Below, piece by piece: positions 55,016-64,000 of a stretch of 64,000 bases of DNA. Numbering within the stretch: position 1 is the stretch's first letter; each line of letters starts with the position of its first letter. The notes beneath the pieces were generated by a model. The model was not told the DNA's origin. It was given only the letters and a program-made list of their open reading frames with translations, and did no database searches. This DNA comes from Puniceicoccaceae bacterium Marseille-Q1082 (GTDB lineage Bacteria > Verrucomicrobiota > Verrucomicrobiia > Opitutales > Intestinicryptomonadaceae), in contig CAJGBI010000001.1 of NCBI GenBank assembly GCA_904424815.1, positions 835,083 through 899,082 on the forward strand. The letters run 5' to 3'. Position numbers and translations under genes: made by a program.

Positions 55016-56017
55016 ATGATTACCGTCACCTCATACTCCGCCGCAATTGTAATGTGCTTTATCACGATGCTCTGCTGGGGATCGTGGGCAAACACCCAAA
55101 AAATGGTCAAGGGCAACTGGCCGTTCCCCCTGTTCTACTGGGACTATTCCATAGGGGTGCTCGCGTTTTCGCTGCTGCTCGCGCTGACGGCGGGCTCTTT
55201 CGGCTCCGGCGGGCGCCCATTCTTGCAGGATCTCGGGCAGGCGGAATGGAAGTGGCTCGGCTCGGCGTTCATCGGCGGCGCCGTATTCAACCTCGCAAAC
55301 ATCCTGCTCGTGGCGGCAATCGAAATTGCGGGGCTCGCAGTGGCGTTCCCCGTCGGGATAGGGCTCGCGCTCGCGCTCGGGGTTGTCACGACATACCTTG
55401 CAACCGGCGAGGGCAACGTTCCCATGCTCGCGGCGGGGGTCGCCCTCATATGCGCCGCCATAGTCCTCGACGCGGTGGCGTACGGCAGGCTCGGAGGCAA
55501 AAAATCCTCCACTGCCAAAGGGGTGCTGATTTCGGTTGCGGCGGGCGTGCTGATGGGCTTCTTTTACAGTTTTGTCGCAAAGTCAATGGCCGCCGCCGGA
55601 CCTTCGGGCGCGCTGGAAAGCGGGAAACTAACGCCCTATACGGCGGTCGTGATGTTCTCCATGGGCCTCATACTTTCCAACTTTATATTCAACATATTCA
55701 TGATGCGCAAACCCCTCTCCGGCAGGCCCTCCACATTCTCCGAGTACTTCGGCGGGAGCGCCAAAACGCACGCGACAGGGATTCTCGGCGGCATGATTTG
55801 GAGCTGCGGCATGAACTTCAACATCCTCGCCGCCCCCGCCGCCGACCCCGCGCTCGCCTACGGCCTCGGACAGGGCGCGACCATGGTATCCGCCCTGTGG
55901 GGCGTGTTCGTGTGGAAGGAGTTCGCGGGTGCCCCGAAGGGTACGAACAAGCTGATTGCGCTCATGTTCGCGTTTTTTGCCGCGGGGCTCGGCGTGCTCG
56001 TGGCGTCCAAACTTTAA
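55016..56017 (+). CDS. GRP-family sugar permease (ribose uptake type)
   Basis: A 333-residue, about ten-helix transporter of the glucose/ribose (GRP, RbsU/GlcU-like, DMT superfamily) type. ITMLCWGSWANTQKMVKGNWPFPLFYWDYSIGVL is the recognisable N-terminal motif, and the second half repeats it (GGMIWSCGMNFNILAAP, GQGATMVSALWGVFVWKEF). The ribokinase gene follows after 17 bases, so ribose is the likely substrate. I use the ATG at 55016; a TTG at 54986 would add ten residues. Confidence 0.87.
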   Translation: MITVTSYSAAIVMCFITMLCWGSWANTQKMVKGNWPFPLFYWDYSIGVLAFSLLLALTAGSFGSGGRPFLQDLGQAEWKWLGSAFIGGAVFNLANILLVAAIEIAGLAVAFPVGIGLALALGVVTTYLATGEGNVPMLAAGVALICAAIVLDAVAYGRLGGKKSSTAKGVLISVAAGVLMGFFYSFVAKSMAAAGPSGALESGKLTPYTAVVMFSMGLILSNFIFNIFMMRKPLSGRPSTFSEYFGGSAKTHATGILGGMIWSCGMNFNILAAPAADPALAYGLGQGATMVSALWGVFVWKEFAGAPKGTNKLIALMFAFFAAGLGVLVASKL

Positions 56018-56034
56018 TGTAAAAGGCCTTTAAT

Positions 56035-56940
56035 ATGGAAGACAGGGGAATTTTGGTCGTCGGCAGCATGAATGTCGACATGGTTGTCAAGACTTCGCGC
56101 ATACCGAGCCCGGGGGAAACGCTGCTCGGCGGCGTGTTCCAAAAGTTCGAGGGCGGAAAGGGCGCGAACCAGGCGGTTGCTGCAAACGCGATATGCCGCG
56201 GCGCGCACTTCTGCGCCGGAATCGGCGACGACTCCTTCGGGCGCGAATACCTCTCCTACCTGCGCGGGCGCGGGATAGACGTAAGCCTTGTAAAAACTTT
56301 CTCCGACTGCGCTACGGGCGTCGCGCTGATAACGGTGGCGGCCGACGGGCAAAACGCCATCACCGTCGCCCCGGGCGCCAACATGATGCTTTCGGAATCC
56401 GACATGGAAGGGATAGACTTCTCAAAGTTCTCGCACGCGCTCTTCCAGCTCGAAAACGACCTCTCGACAGTCGCGCGCGGGTTGAAACTCGCCCGCAAGG
56501 CGGGGTGCGAAACTGTGCTGACGCCGGCGCCCGCAAAAATCCTTCCGGAAGAAATGCTGCCCGACATAGACTACATCGTCCCGAACGAAATAGAGATTTT
56601 ACAGATAGTACCCGAATGTTCCGACGCCGAGTCCGCCGCGCAAAAGCTGATTTCAAGCGGCGTAAGAAATGTGATAGTGACCCTCGGCAAGCGCGGGTGC
56701 GACCTCTACAACGGCGGGGGCAAAAAACATTTCCCGACTTACGAAAAGATACGCCCCGTGGACACTGTGGGCGCGGGAGACTGCTTTACGGGCTCGTTCG
56801 CCGCGGGGCTCAAGGTTTGCGGAAGCCTGGAAGGTGCCATAGAGCTCGCCACTGCCGCCGCGTCGCTCAAAGTCTCAAAGATGGGCGCGCAGTCCGTAGC
56901 CAGCCTCGAGGAAGTGCGGCTGCTCATGTCGCAAAAATAG
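56035..56940 (+). CDS. rbsK: Ribokinase
   Basis: A 301-residue PfkB-family kinase phosphorylating ribose at C5. VVGSMNVDMVVKTSRIPSPGET and KFEGGKGANQAVAAN are the ribokinase-specific N-terminal motifs. LTPAPAKILPEEM and PNEIEIL follow, and the anion-hole/catalytic base is DTVGAGDCFTGSFAAGL. Co-transcribed with the permease; a bidirectional terminator lies after it. Confidence 0.94.
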   Translation: MEDRGILVVGSMNVDMVVKTSRIPSPGETLLGGVFQKFEGGKGANQAVAANAICRGAHFCAGIGDDSFGREYLSYLRGRGIDVSLVKTFSDCATGVALITVAADGQNAITVAPGANMMLSESDMEGIDFSKFSHALFQLENDLSTVARGLKLARKAGCETVLTPAPAKILPEEMLPDIDYIVPNEIEILQIVPECSDAESAAQKLISSGVRNVIVTLGKRGCDLYNGGGKKHFPTYEKIRPVDTVGAGDCFTGSFAAGLKVCGSLEGAIELATAAASLKVSKMGAQSVASLEEVRLLMSQK

Positions 56941-56956
56941 GTTCGGCGCGAAAAAA

Positions 56957-56997
56957 AGATCCGGAGCCGCCCGATTTGCGGTTCCGGATTTTTTATT
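56957..56997. terminator. Bidirectional terminator, rbsK/MCP
   Basis: atccggagccgc (56959-56970) pairs with gcggttccggat (one G-T pair) and is flanked by A7 on the left and T6 on the right, serving the convergent ribokinase and chemoreceptor genes. Confidence 0.85.
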
Positions 56998-57017
56998 CTC
57001 CGGCGCGCCGCCGGAGA

Positions 57018-58982
57018 TTACATCGAATACTTTCCGGATTCCCTGCGCATTGCGGACGCCGTTTTCACAAGGGTATCGCAAATATCGCGCGCGGATTCTA
57101 TCAGCTTGGACTCCTCCTCCACCGCCCTTTTGAGCTCCCGCGCGCGGGAGCTTATCTCCTCGCTCTCGCCGCTCTGCGCGCGTATGCCGTCGAGCAGCAG
57201 AACGAGCCTCGGCGGAATGCCCTGCACTTTTTGAATAATGTCAGCGAGCCCCTCGCCGACGCTCTTCGCCTGGGCGGCGGCGTCGGAAAACTTCGCGTCG
57301 AATTCGCGCACCTTTCCGGCGCCCGAATCGGAAAGCGACGAAATGGACTTCGCCATGCTCTCGATTTCGAGCGTGGAAGTCGAAGTTTGGTCGGCTAACT
57401 TTCGGAGCCTGTCGGCGACCACCGCGAACCCCGAGCCCGACTCTCCCGCCTTCTTCGCCTCAATTGAGGCGTTGAGCGAAAGCAGGTTCGCCCTGTCCGC
57501 AAGCTGCGTCATCGAATCCGCGATCTCGCCTATCTTTCGCCCCGCCTCGAAAATCTCGGCGAGCGCCCCGCTGAAATCCGCCGCGCACTCGCCGAGGCCC
57601 GACATCAGCCTGTCCATCTTTTCTATTCCGCCGAGCGCCGCCTCAGCCTGCCTCACGGAAATCTCGGAAACCCCGTCAACCTGCTCCACGCTGTGCTCGA
57701 GGTTGACTGACACGTCGGAAATTTTGCGCGAGTGCAGTATTATTTTGTCGGAAAACGCCTCTATGCGCCTGCTCAACTCAGAGCGCCGCGACGCGTCGGA
57801 GGACAGCCGCTCCGACGCCGCGAGGACTTCCGACGCGCCCGCGTAGGACTTCGACGCGATGTCGTCCACCGCGTCCCTCATTGCGTCTATGGAGGCGGCG
57901 AGCATCCGCGACTCCGACTTCGGGGCCTCCCATAGGCCGTCCGCGGCCGCGAATCCAGACACCCTTTTCAGAAGCGACGACAGCGGCGAGGCGAAAATCT
58001 TCGCGAACACCGCGCACGCGCAAAGCGAGAGCGGCAAAATGATCAAAAACAGCAGGGCCACCCTGTGCCCGAGGCTTTGGATTCCGGACAAAACCTCCGC
58101 GAGGTCGGTTTTCATAATGACATACCAGTCGAGCTGGGGGAGGTAGTCCCACGCGGCCACCACCTTGTTGCCCTTGTAGTCCCGCGCGAGCGAATATCCG
58201 GAATCCTTGTAGTCCGGCGAGATTTTCGCGCCCTCTATGGTCTTTGCCAAAATCCCCATGAATGCGGGCTCCATCGCCCCGTCGGCGTTCGCGCCCGCGA
58301 TTATGAACGGCGCCCCGCCGACGTACGCGCAAATGAAGAGCTCCGAAGTCCTGAAATTTTTCGACTCCGCCGCAACCGCCTCCTGAAGCCTCGCCAGATC
58401 GACGTATAGCATCGCGACCGCCGCCGTCTTGCCGCCCTTGCTTTTTACGGGAACGGCAAAGTTCATTCCGCGCCTTCCCGACGGGGTGTCGAGCGAGAGC
58501 TCCGAGGCGGCGAACTGAGCCCCTCCCATCACCCTCTCGAAAGTCGCCCCCGCCGCGCAAGCCCGCCACTGCCCGCGCCTGAAAAAGTCGTAAGTCGCCA
58601 TGTCCGCCGCCGCCAGAAGCTTTCCGTCAGCCCCAAGAATCGCCCCGCCCTGAAAGCCGTTGCGCGAAAGCCGTTCGGAGAGCTGCTGCGGAAAATTTTC
58701 GTAGGACGCAAGCCCGATGAAATCCGCCGCCGCCTGCGACTCCGCAAACCTCGTGGCGTACGACTTGAGCTCCTCGAGGCGGGTTGAGACGGAACCGAGG
58801 CGCAGCCTGGAAATCTGCTTCATGTCGTATACCTTTTCGTCGATTATCTCGCGGCGCGCCTCCAAATACGAAAAGTATCCGATCACGGCGGCGGGGACGA
58901 GCGCGAGGGAGGCCATGCACAAAAAGAGCCTGAGCGCCACGGCCGCGCGGCGCGCGCGCCCAAAATCTGCGTCAAATTTCAT
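57018..58982 (-). CDS. Methyl-accepting chemotaxis protein
   Basis: A 654-residue chemoreceptor. TM1 is at about 15-37, followed by a large periplasmic dCache-like sensor (38-310, with [15 protein letters not shown] and [13 protein letters not shown]) and TM2 near 315-338. The cytoplasmic part contains the signalling hairpin tip [20 protein letters not shown] plus [19 protein letters not shown]. The classic VVADEVRKLA reads [10 protein letters not shown] here. No CheA/CheW genes lie nearby, so it signals to a distant array. The ligand is unknown; dCache sensors often bind amino acids or small organic acids. Confidence 0.9.
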   Translation of the reverse strand: MKFDADFGRARRAAVALRLFLCMASLALVPAAVIGYFSYLEARREIIDEKVYDMKQISRLRLGSVSTRLEELKSYATRFAESQAAADFIGLASYENFPQQLSERLSRNGFQGGAILGADGKLLAAADMATYDFFRRGQWRACAAGATFERVMGGAQFAASELSLDTPSGRRGMNFAVPVKSKGGKTAAVAMLYVDLARLQEAVAAESKNFRTSELFICAYVGGAPFIIAGANADGAMEPAFMGILAKTIEGAKISPDYKDSGYSLARDYKGNKVVAAWDYLPQLDWYVIMKTDLAEVLSGIQSLGHRVALLFLIILPLSLCACAVFAKIFASPLSSLLKRVSGFAAADGLWEAPKSESRMLAASIDAMRDAVDDIASKSYAGASEVLAASERLSSDASRRSELSRRIEAFSDKIILHSRKISDVSVNLEHSVEQVDGVSEISVRQAEAALGGIEKMDRLMSGLGECAADFSGALAEIFEAGRKIGEIADSMTQLADRANLLSLNASIEAKKAGESGSGFAVVADRLRKLADQTSTSTLEIESMAKSISSLSDSGAGKVREFDAKFSDAAAQAKSVGEGLADIIQKVQGIPPRLVLLLDGIRAQSGESEEISSRARELKRAVEEESKLIESARDICDTLVKTASAMRRESGKYSM

Positions 58983-59187
58983 TCGTCAAACCCTATAGAA
59001 ATTCGGGGGGCGCGCGCAAGCACGCTTTTGCGAAACCCGCCGCGAAATCCCCTATTTACCGCGCAATTAAAAGGCGCGCCACGGCCGCGGGCAAGCCTAA
59101 TCGAGCCTCCCGTTTTGTAAAATTATGGTTGCGAAAATCGCGGCGCGCTTTTTTATTTGACGGAAAACTTTTTCAAAGGAAATCAAA

Positions 59188-60762
59188 ATGAACGGAGTAA
59201 GAAGACCTGTAATATTGGTAATCAGAGACGGCTGGGGCGAAAACCACGACGCCTCGCTCGACAAATACAACGCTGTGAAGCTGGCCAACGACCCGTTTTG
59301 CAAGAGCCTTTCCGCCAACTGGCCGCGCACGGAAATCCTCGCGCACGGGCTTGAAGTGGGCCTCCCCGAGGGCATCATGGGCAACAGCGAAGTCGGGCAC
59401 CAGAACATAGGCGCCGGCCGCGTCGTGGACCAGGAAATCGTGAGAATCGACAAGGGGTTCGCCACGGGCTCCGTCCTCGAAAGCCCCGTTCTCAAAAGCG
59501 TGTTCGAAAAGCTCGACAACGGCGGCGCCCTGCACCTCTTCGGACTATGCAGCGACGCCGGAGTGCACTCCATGCTCCGCCACCTCTATTCGCTCCTGAA
59601 AATCTGCGCCGATAAAAAGTACGAAAAAGTCTACCTGCACGCCTTCACCGACGGCCGCGACACCCCGCCAACGAGCGGGCTCGGATTCATCCGCGAAGTC
59701 GAGGCAAAGATGGCCGAATACGGGGTCGGCAAAGTCGCCTCCGTAATAGGGCGCTTCTGGGCCATGGACAGGGACAAGCGGTGGGACAGGGTCGAAAAGG
59801 CATACGACTGCCTCGTCGGAACCAAGGCCGAAGCCGCCGTCGAAAAGGCTGAAGACGCCTTCACGCGCTACTACGACAACCCCGCGCAGGCGAACATGGC
59901 CGGCGACGAATTCATCGTCCCGACGTGGGTCGTCGAAAACGGCAAGCCGATAGGCAGGGTTGGGGACGGAGACGCAGTAATATTTTTCAACTTCCGCGGC
60001 GACCGCCCGCGCGAGATGACGAGCGCGTTCGTGGACAAGGATTTCGACGGCTTCAAACGCTCCGCGTGGCCGCAGGTGTTCTTTGTCACAATGACCGAGT
60101 ACAAAGTCGGGCTCTGCCCCAATGTCCTCTTCCCCAAGCCCCCGAAGATGGTCAACATCCTCGGCGACTACATAAGCTCAAAGGGACTCGCCCAGCTGCG
60201 CTGCGCGGAGACGGAAAAATTCGCCCATGTGACGTTCTTCTTCAACGACTACCGCGAAGAGCCCTTCCGCGGAGAAGACCGCATTCTGATAGACTCCCCG
60301 CGCGACGTGCAGACCTACGACCAAAAGCCCGAAATGAGCGCGCCCGCCGTTGCCGACGCGGTGGCAAAAGCCGTCCTCGAAGACAAATACGCGCTGATTG
60401 TCGTCAATTTTGCAAACGGCGACATGGTGGGGCACACGGGCAACCAGGCCGCGGCGGTTAAGGCGATAGAAGCCGTGGACGCGGGCGTCAGGAAGATTGC
60501 GGAAGCCGCCGACAAGACCGGCGCGGCGATGGTGGTCACCGCCGACCACGGCAACAGCGACCAGATGTTCGAGCCGTCTATAAACGAGCCGCACACGCGC
60601 CACACGATGAACCCCGTGGAGGTCGTGATATACGGCAGGGGGCTCGAAGGGCTGAAGCTCAGAAGCGGCGGAAACCTCGGAGACATAGCGCCCACGGTTT
60701 TGCAGCTGATGGGCCTCAAAAAACCCGAAGAAATGACGGGAACCTCGCTCATAGCCCAATAA
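59188..60762 (+). CDS. gpmI: Phosphoglycerate mutase, cofactor-independent
   Basis: A 524-residue iPGM interconverting 3- and 2-phosphoglycerate. [16 protein letters not shown] holds the first metal Asp. The phosphorylated serine is in [45 protein letters not shown] and the C-terminal [13 protein letters not shown] plus [11 protein letters not shown] carry the remaining Mn/Zn ligands. A cAAAGGAAATc site precedes the ATG. Right after the stop codon lies one arm of the dispersed palindromic repeat (60763-60782). Confidence 0.96.
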   Translation: MNGVRRPVILVIRDGWGENHDASLDKYNAVKLANDPFCKSLSANWPRTEILAHGLEVGLPEGIMGNSEVGHQNIGAGRVVDQEIVRIDKGFATGSVLESPVLKSVFEKLDNGGALHLFGLCSDAGVHSMLRHLYSLLKICADKKYEKVYLHAFTDGRDTPPTSGLGFIREVEAKMAEYGVGKVASVIGRFWAMDRDKRWDRVEKAYDCLVGTKAEAAVEKAEDAFTRYYDNPAQANMAGDEFIVPTWVVENGKPIGRVGDGDAVIFFNFRGDRPREMTSAFVDKDFDGFKRSAWPQVFFVTMTEYKVGLCPNVLFPKPPKMVNILGDYISSKGLAQLRCAETEKFAHVTFFFNDYREEPFRGEDRILIDSPRDVQTYDQKPEMSAPAVADAVAKAVLEDKYALIVVNFANGDMVGHTGNQAAAVKAIEAVDAGVRKIAEAADKTGAAMVVTADHGNSDQMFEPSINEPHTRHTMNPVEVVIYGRGLEGLKLRSGGNLGDIAPTVLQLMGLKKPEEMTGTSLIAQ

Positions 60763-60783
60763 TTTGGCGAATGCTTTCGGCGC
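60763..60783. repeat. Isolated arm of the palindromic repeat after gpmI
   Basis: tttggcgaatgctttcggcg begins directly at the gpmI stop codon. It matches the outer arm seen on the minus strand at 19342-19361 (atttggcgaatgcttttggc) with one or two changes. The other arm is not recognisable nearby. Confidence 0.55.
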
Positions 60784-60818
60784 GGGGCGCGAGCCTTCCG
60801 CTGACGCTTCGTTTTTTT

Positions 60819-60877
60819 AAGAGCCCGCCGTTGGTCGCGCGCCATAATATACGCTTCCGCCGGCGGACTCTTTTTTA
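60819..60877 (+). terminator. Terminator of gpmI
   Basis: aagagcccgccg (60819-60830) pairs with cggcggactctt (60861-60872), one mismatch, around a 30-base loop and is followed by T5. A T7 run also precedes it. Confidence 0.65.
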
Positions 60878-60934
60878 TTGAATTGAACTCGCCCGCACGG
60901 CGGCGCCCGTCGCCCAACGCCCCGCCGCCATTTT

Positions 60935-61579
60935 CTATGAAAACAGCATTGCCGCCAATTTTTCTGCATTGGAAAAGTCGGGGATTGCTGCGTCGCAGAG
61001 CGGCAGTATTTCCGATTCCGGAAATGTCGTAAGCAGGCCCACCGTGAACATTCCCGCCGCCCTGCCCGCTTTGAGCCCCGCTACGGAGTCTTCGAACACC
61101 GCGCACCGCCGCGGCTCGGAGCCGAGCTTGGCGGCGGCCGCCAGATAGCACATGGGGTCGGGCTTCCCCCTCTCTATGTCCTCCGCCGTCACGAGCGCGT
61201 CAAAGAGTTTTCCGTAGCCGGTAGACGCGAACGCCCTGCGCATTTTCTCCGCTCCTGAACTCGTGACGAGCGCCGTCTTGTAGCCGCGTCCCCTCGCTGC
61301 GGATATGAATTCGACCGCGCCCTTTACCGGCTCGAAGGAAAGGCGTTTTTCAAACTCCGAAAGGCTTTCCGAAATCTCCGCAAGGCAGCCTGCGCCCAAA
61401 TGCGCGAACCGCTCCGCTAATATTCTTTTGAGCGGAGTCCCCTTTATGCGCAGGGCGAAATCCCCGCCGCCGGCCGCCCCGTACCTTTCGGCGACCCCGT
61501 TCCAAAAGCGCGTGTACTGGCTCTCGGTGTCCGCCACGACGCCGTCGAAATCGAATAGAAGCGCGTCCAATTTTTCCAT
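60935..61579 (-). CDS. HAD-family phosphatase (beta-phosphoglucomutase-like)
   Basis: A 214-residue haloacid dehalogenase superfamily enzyme. Motif I is LLFDFDGVVADTES (nucleophile and general acid Asp), motif II ALVTSSG, motif III Lys in ERGKPDP, motif IV CAVFEDSVAGLKAGRAAG. The helical cap after motif I is of the beta-phosphoglucomutase / sugar-phosphatase type, so a sugar phosphate is the probable substrate. The ATG at 61579 is chosen (MEKLDALLFDFDG); the upstream extension is not conserved. It is divergent from lutA. Confidence 0.88.
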   Translation of the reverse strand: MEKLDALLFDFDGVVADTESQYTRFWNGVAERYGAAGGGDFALRIKGTPLKRILAERFAHLGAGCLAEISESLSEFEKRLSFEPVKGAVEFISAARGRGYKTALVTSSGAEKMRRAFASTGYGKLFDALVTAEDIERGKPDPMCYLAAAAKLGSEPRRCAVFEDSVAGLKAGRAAGMFTVGLLTTFPESEILPLCDAAIPDFSNAEKLAAMLFS

Positions 61580-61704
61580 AGGCCGCCGAATAATGGCGGG
61601 AAGGGGCGGCATGGCAAGCATTTTGAGAATATTGGCTTTACAGAAGCCCCGAGTCGGGTTTAGCGTCTTGTGCAGACTATTTCATTTCAAAAACGATATT
61701 TGCA

Positions 61705-62484
61705 ATGTTCAATCCGCCAACCGACAGAATCGCCGGCAAAAGCGTGGACTTTATGGCCACCTGCCTGTGCGATTCGATTTTCCCCGACGCCGCAAAAAAC
61801 GCGGTTCAAATTTTGAGGCATTTCGGGGCGGCAGTCGCCCTGCCCGAAGACCAGACGTGCTGCGGCCAGCCCGCCTTCAACAGCGGAGACTTCGCGTCCG
61901 CCAGAAAGGTTCTGCGCAGCGCAATGCGGGCGTTTTCCGCCAGCGCAAACCCGATAGTTGTGCCCAGCGCCTCGTGCGCGGCAATGCTGTACCATTCGTC
62001 AAAAATCGCCTTTCGCGGCTCCGATGAAGCCGAACGCGCGGCGGTCGACGCATTCGCCGGAAGGGTCTGGGAGTTTTGCGACTACCTCGCCAACGCGCTC
62101 GGCGTCGAGAAAATTCCGGGCAGGCTCGACGCGAAAATCGCCGTCCACAATTCCTGCCACGGCAAGGGAAGCGGGACGCCCGCCGCGCTCGGAAGGCTGC
62201 TCGGCTCCATAGACGGAGTGGAGCTCGCCGAATTCGACGGCTCCGCGGACTGCTGCGGGTTCGGAGGGACGTTTTCAGTGGTATTTCCGCAGCTCTCGTC
62301 GGAGATGGGGGAAAAGAAGGTGCGCGCGATAGCCGCCGCCAACCCCGACATCGTGTGCGCCGCGGACACCTCGTGCCTGATGCACCAGCGCGGGATAGCG
62401 AACAGGCTCGGCATAAAATACAAAACCATGCACGCGGCGGAAGTGTTCTTTGCCGCGATGAAAAACGGGGGGATTTTCAAATGA
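61705..62484 (+). CDS. lutA: Lactate utilization protein A (Fe-S oxidoreductase subunit)
   Basis: A 259-residue protein with two CCG domains: ATCLCDSIFPDAA...QTCCGQPAFNSG and HNSCHGKG...ADCCGFGGTFSV. These bind Fe-S centres in the LutABC lactate dehydrogenase complex. Its stop overlaps lutB by four bases (ATGA). Confidence 0.93.
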   Translation: MFNPPTDRIAGKSVDFMATCLCDSIFPDAAKNAVQILRHFGAAVALPEDQTCCGQPAFNSGDFASARKVLRSAMRAFSASANPIVVPSASCAAMLYHSSKIAFRGSDEAERAAVDAFAGRVWEFCDYLANALGVEKIPGRLDAKIAVHNSCHGKGSGTPAALGRLLGSIDGVELAEFDGSADCCGFGGTFSVVFPQLSSEMGEKKVRAIAAANPDIVCAADTSCLMHQRGIANRLGIKYKTMHAAEVFFAAMKNGGIFK

Positions 62485-63857
62485 GCGTCCAGACGATAGA
62501 CGAATTCGCCAAAAACCTTTCGTCCTCCGTCAAAAAGGCGCTGACCGACGCGAGCGTTGCGAGCACCGAAGGGCGCAAAAAGTGCCTCGCCGCAGCCTAC
62601 CCGGAAGACGGCAGGGTTATGCGCCTGCGCGAGCTCGCCAACGCCATAAAGTCGCTGCCGCTTTCGGGGCTCGTGGAGCGCGCGGCGGACAGCCTTGAAA
62701 AGAACGGCGCGAAAGTCCTGTTCGCGTCTGACGCCGCGGAGGCGCGCGAAACCATACTCGGAATACTCGAAGCCAAAGGCGCAAAAAACGTCCTCAAAAT
62801 AAAGAGCATGACCACCGAGGAAATAGGGCTAAACGAATTTCTCGGAGAGCGCGGCATAGACGCCGTCGAGACCGACCTCGGCGAGCTCATAATCCAGCTG
62901 GAACACGAAAAGCCGTCGCACATCGTAAAGCCCGCAATCCACCGCACGCGCCGCGACATCGCCAAATCCTTTGAAAGCCACGGGATCGCCGAATACGACG
63001 AGGACCCGCAGCACATCACGCTCGCCGCGCGCAAATATCTGCGCAAAAAATATTTTTCCGCGGACGCAGTGGTGTCGGGCGCAAACTATGTGCTCGCGAA
63101 AGAGGGGGCGCTCGTGCTCGCCACAAACGAGGGCAACGCGCGCTTTTCAATGGCGGGCGCAAAGACGCACATCGCCCTCGTCGGATTCGAAAAGGTAATA
63201 CCTTCCGCGCGCGAGCTCGCGGTATTTCTCAACCTGCTCGGGCGCAGCGCGACGGCGCAGAACAGCACGGTGTACACCGACTTCGTCGCCGGCCCCGGGA
63301 AGGCGAAAAACAGCCCCGAAGAAATGTACGTCGTCTTTCTCGACAACGGCAGAAGCCGCATTTTGGGGAGCGAATTTTCGGACATACTCAAATGCATAAG
63401 GTGCGGGGCGTGCATGAACCGCTGCCCCGTGTTCAGGCTCGTGGGCGGGCACGGATACAGGGCGGTCTACCCCGGGCCGCTCGGGATAGTGCTGTCGCCG
63501 CTGCTGGCGGGCGACAAAATAGGGGATTATGCCGATCTCCCCAAGGCGTGCTCGCTCTGCGGCGGATGCGCCGAGGAATGCCCCTCGAAAATCCCCCTCC
63601 CCGACCTGATTCTGAAAATGCGCGACCTCGTTAAAACCAAGTCGCTGAAAGTCGCAAACGACATCGGATTCAAGCCGTGGAGCGCCGTTGCGTCCTCGCC
63701 GAAAGTCTGGCGCGCCGCGGTTCCGCTCAACAGGCTCGCGAATCTGCTGCCGGTAGACTCCCTTAGAATCGGGCCGCTCGGCAGGTGGCTGAAAACCCGC
63801 ACGCTCCCGAAATTCAGGGGCGGCGAATTTAGAAAATGGTTCAAAAAAAATGGATAG
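62481..63857 (+). CDS. lutB: Lactate utilization protein B
   Basis: A 458-residue LutB. An LUD domain (residues ~60-290, with KSMTTEEIGLNEFL, ETDLGELIIQL, HIVKPAIHRTRRDIA) is followed by two 4Fe-4S clusters, CIRCGACMNRCPVFRLVGGHGY and CSLCGGCAEECPSKIPLPDLIL. The start MSVQTIDEFAKN at 62481 overlaps the lutA stop. L-lactate oxidation feeds pyruvate and electrons into respiration. Confidence 0.94.
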   Translation: MSVQTIDEFAKNLSSSVKKALTDASVASTEGRKKCLAAAYPEDGRVMRLRELANAIKSLPLSGLVERAADSLEKNGAKVLFASDAAEARETILGILEAKGAKNVLKIKSMTTEEIGLNEFLGERGIDAVETDLGELIIQLEHEKPSHIVKPAIHRTRRDIAKSFESHGIAEYDEDPQHITLAARKYLRKKYFSADAVVSGANYVLAKEGALVLATNEGNARFSMAGAKTHIALVGFEKVIPSARELAVFLNLLGRSATAQNSTVYTDFVAGPGKAKNSPEEMYVVFLDNGRSRILGSEFSDILKCIRCGACMNRCPVFRLVGGHGYRAVYPGPLGIVLSPLLAGDKIGDYADLPKACSLCGGCAEECPSKIPLPDLILKMRDLVKTKSLKVANDIGFKPWSAVASSPKVWRAAVPLNRLANLLPVDSLRIGPLGRWLKTRTLPKFRGGEFRKWFKKNG

Positions 63858-64000
63858 GAAAGACTTTTTGGAGAGGATAAGGGCGGCGGAAAAATCGCGC
63901 GCAGGAAACGCGCTTCCCGCTTTCGACGATTCGGAAACGGTATCTTTCGCCGCGCTCGGCGACGGAACCGCGCGGGAAATTTTCGAGAGGAATTTTTCCC
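63850..64000 (+). CDS. lutC: Lactate utilization protein C, partial
   Basis: Starts at the ATG at 63850, overlapping the lutB stop region by eight bases. Reads MDRKDFLERIRAAEKSR then AGNALPAFDDSETVSF, and runs off the window. Assignment as the LUD-domain LutC rests on position and the short N-terminus; the conserved domain is outside the window. Confidence 0.75.
   Translation, partial: MDRKDFLERIRAAEKSRAGNALPAFDDSETVSFAALGDGTAREIFERNFS

Overview
The window is high-GC bacterial chromosome, most likely from a Verrucomicrobiota (Opitutales-like) lineage of an anaerobic or gut-type habitat. This placement is inferred from gene content: secreted glycan enzymes with Sec, lipoprotein or Tat signals, a DUF1080 protein, a tiny COX24/AURKAIP1-type basic protein, RNase HII together with RNase HIII, and a lut operon. 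No rRNA or marker phylogeny is available inside the window. Shine-Dalgarno sites are patchy, and many genes are joined by 1-8 nt start/stop overlaps.

Layout. 1-4650: two nearly identical ISL3-type insertion sequences in inverted orientation (the first cut by the window edge) bracket tmRNA (ssrA), an MFS transporter and tRNA-Leu(GAG). 4756-9472 (minus): glgA, a SNF2-type helicase and exodeoxyribonuclease III in one tight operon. 9713-20658: a secreted TIM-barrel sugar isomerase-like protein, queA, a repeat-rich spacer, asd, an L,D-transpeptidase-like gene, an NtrC-type regulator, cstA, an aminotransferase with tsaE, a second repeat-rich spacer, truA and ruvX. 20785-23469: a zinc-ribbon coiled-coil protein, a probable oriC with DnaA boxes, and dnaA. 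23898-34070: polysaccharide and sugar-acid catabolism (acetylxylan-esterase-like protein, GH5-like lipoprotein, UxuA, SMP-30 lactonase), a cupin/HxlR pair, a DUF5131 Cys-rich protein, a frameshifted Tat-type aldo-keto reductase, a truncated hydrolase and a DUF1080 protein. 34282-39208 (minus): rnhC, two paralogous GH31 enzymes and rnhB in a chain. 39447-48155: a membrane-anchored coiled-coil protein, a DmpG-like aldolase, carA, rpsA and a Kef-type antiporter. 48485-53596: purB, tgt, and a fused acyl ligase/carrier/acyltransferase. 53640-64000: DUF2147, the 33-residue COX24-like gene, a ribose-type transporter with ribokinase, an MCP, gpmI, a HAD phosphatase and lutABC (lutC cut by the edge).

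How it fits together. Secreted esterase and glycosidases release sugars and uronates; UxuA, the lactonase, ribokinase, gpmI and lutABC feed central metabolism, while glgA stores glucose as glycogen. Housekeeping genes for replication, translation, tRNA modification (queA, tgt, truA, tsaE) and biosynthesis (asd, carA, purB) are interleaved.

Most unusual points: a tRNA-guanine transglycosylase that has lost the zinc-binding cysteines; a family of structured dispersed repeats whose arms abut or enter the 3' ends of queA, asd, truA and gpmI; RNase HII and HIII genes enclosing tandem GH31 genes; and a coiled-coil protein with an unassigned, protease-like C-terminal domain. I did not find a CRISPR array, prophage or recognisable defence island.
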